A stretch of DNA of 5,906 bases from JBAXBF01 sp034429745 (GTDB lineage: Bacteria; Chloroflexota; Anaerolineae; Anaerolineales; DRKV01). The notes below the pieces were generated by a model. That model had not been told where the DNA came from, did no database searches, and saw only the letters and a program-made list of their open reading frames with translations. Positions 5,763 to 5,906 of the stretch are shown one piece after another. The stretch is from contig DAOUFY010000017.1 in NCBI GenBank assembly GCA_034429745.1, forward strand, positions 1 to 5,906, read 5' to 3'. A program made the position numbers and the translations under genes. Numbering within the stretch: the first letter of the stretch is position 1; the number at the start of each line of letters is the position of its first letter.

Positions 5763-5906
5763 CTACCAGCTTGCTGGTTTTGCAAATTCGCCTTTACTAT
5801 TCTGCATGATAGACGGAAACTGACAAGCTGTCAGCATTCCTTTCCGGATATCTTCTATAGTTATCTTTGGATAATTCTTGCTCAGCTATTTAGATACCTT
5901 TAAATC
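5763..5906 (-). pseudogene. Broken DUF433-like gene, C-terminal remnant
   Basis: Reading the minus strand in the frame that ends at TAG 5765-5763 gives KNYPKITIEDIRKGMLTA. This closely fits the end of DUF433 proteins (YPxLTxEDIRAALxYA), small proteins often found with toxin-antitoxin modules. An in-frame TAG (5888-5886) lies nine codons upstream of that motif's TIEDI core and breaks the frame, and no ATG, GTG or TTG restarts it before the motif. The residues after the motif (about 20, ending KPASW) do not look like the family. The gene continues off the right edge, so its N-terminus is unseen. It ends 7 nt before the pglZ start. The DUF433 match rests on one short motif. Confidence 0.45.

Noticed and set aside
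5783..5829. Possible pglZ promoter on the minus strand, TTGTCA followed by AGAATA/AATAGT
   Set aside because: The -35 is fair but no acceptable -10 falls at 16-18 nt spacing, so I do not call it.
5628..5903. Plus-strand 91-codon frame at the right edge
   Set aside because: It is antisense to the pglZ start and the DUF433-like remnant. Its translation is low-complexity and unlike known proteins.
2931..5906. Second copy of the tRNA-Gln 3' end as an attachment site
   Set aside because: I looked for GGACACCCCA-like repeats to the right and found none within the window.
1..5906. CRISPR array, insertion sequence or origin
   Set aside because: No spaced direct repeats, transposase or DnaA-box cluster was seen.

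Overview
The window looks like a piece of a bacterial chromosome with moderate GC content. The S2, EF-Ts (short, about 200 aa) and UMP kinase proteins fit a Chloroflexota (Anaerolineae-like) organism. That placement is inference from sequence flavour and has not been tested by a search.

Left to right: positions 1-330 carry no gene. They hold a weak terminator-like hairpin at the extreme left edge, a 16-bp imperfect palindrome, a long hairpin (157-214), an AT-rich stretch and a very good sigma70-type promoter with an extended -10 (295-323). A structured leader of about 120 nt follows, then rpsB (ribosomal protein S2) and tsf (elongation factor Ts). A textbook intrinsic terminator closes tsf. 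pyrH (UMP kinase) starts only 28 nt beyond its T-tract, so pyrH either depends on read-through or has a promoter I cannot see. The usual next gene of this translation cluster, frr, is absent. A tRNA-Gln(UUG) with its own promoter (2828-2856) follows instead.

The right half runs the opposite way. A two-gene minus-strand unit (5755 down to 3063) encodes a 654-aa PglZ-domain protein that resembles the PglZ of type 3 BREX phage-defence systems. It overlaps, by ATGA, a 243-aa protein with a probable winged-helix core. This unit converges on the tRNA gene. Just upstream of pglZ, at the right edge, the minus strand holds what looks like the C-terminal end of a DUF433-family protein interrupted by an in-frame TAG. 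It ends 7 nt before the pglZ start. No other BREX gene (pglX, brxC, helicase) is visible, so the pair is either the tail of a locus extending off the window or an isolated PglZ module.

The most interesting points are the PglZ plus 243-aa pair beside housekeeping genes and a tRNA, the broken DUF433 gene next to it, and the rpsB leader with competing CGGCA/TGCCG pairings that could form a pseudoknot or switch.
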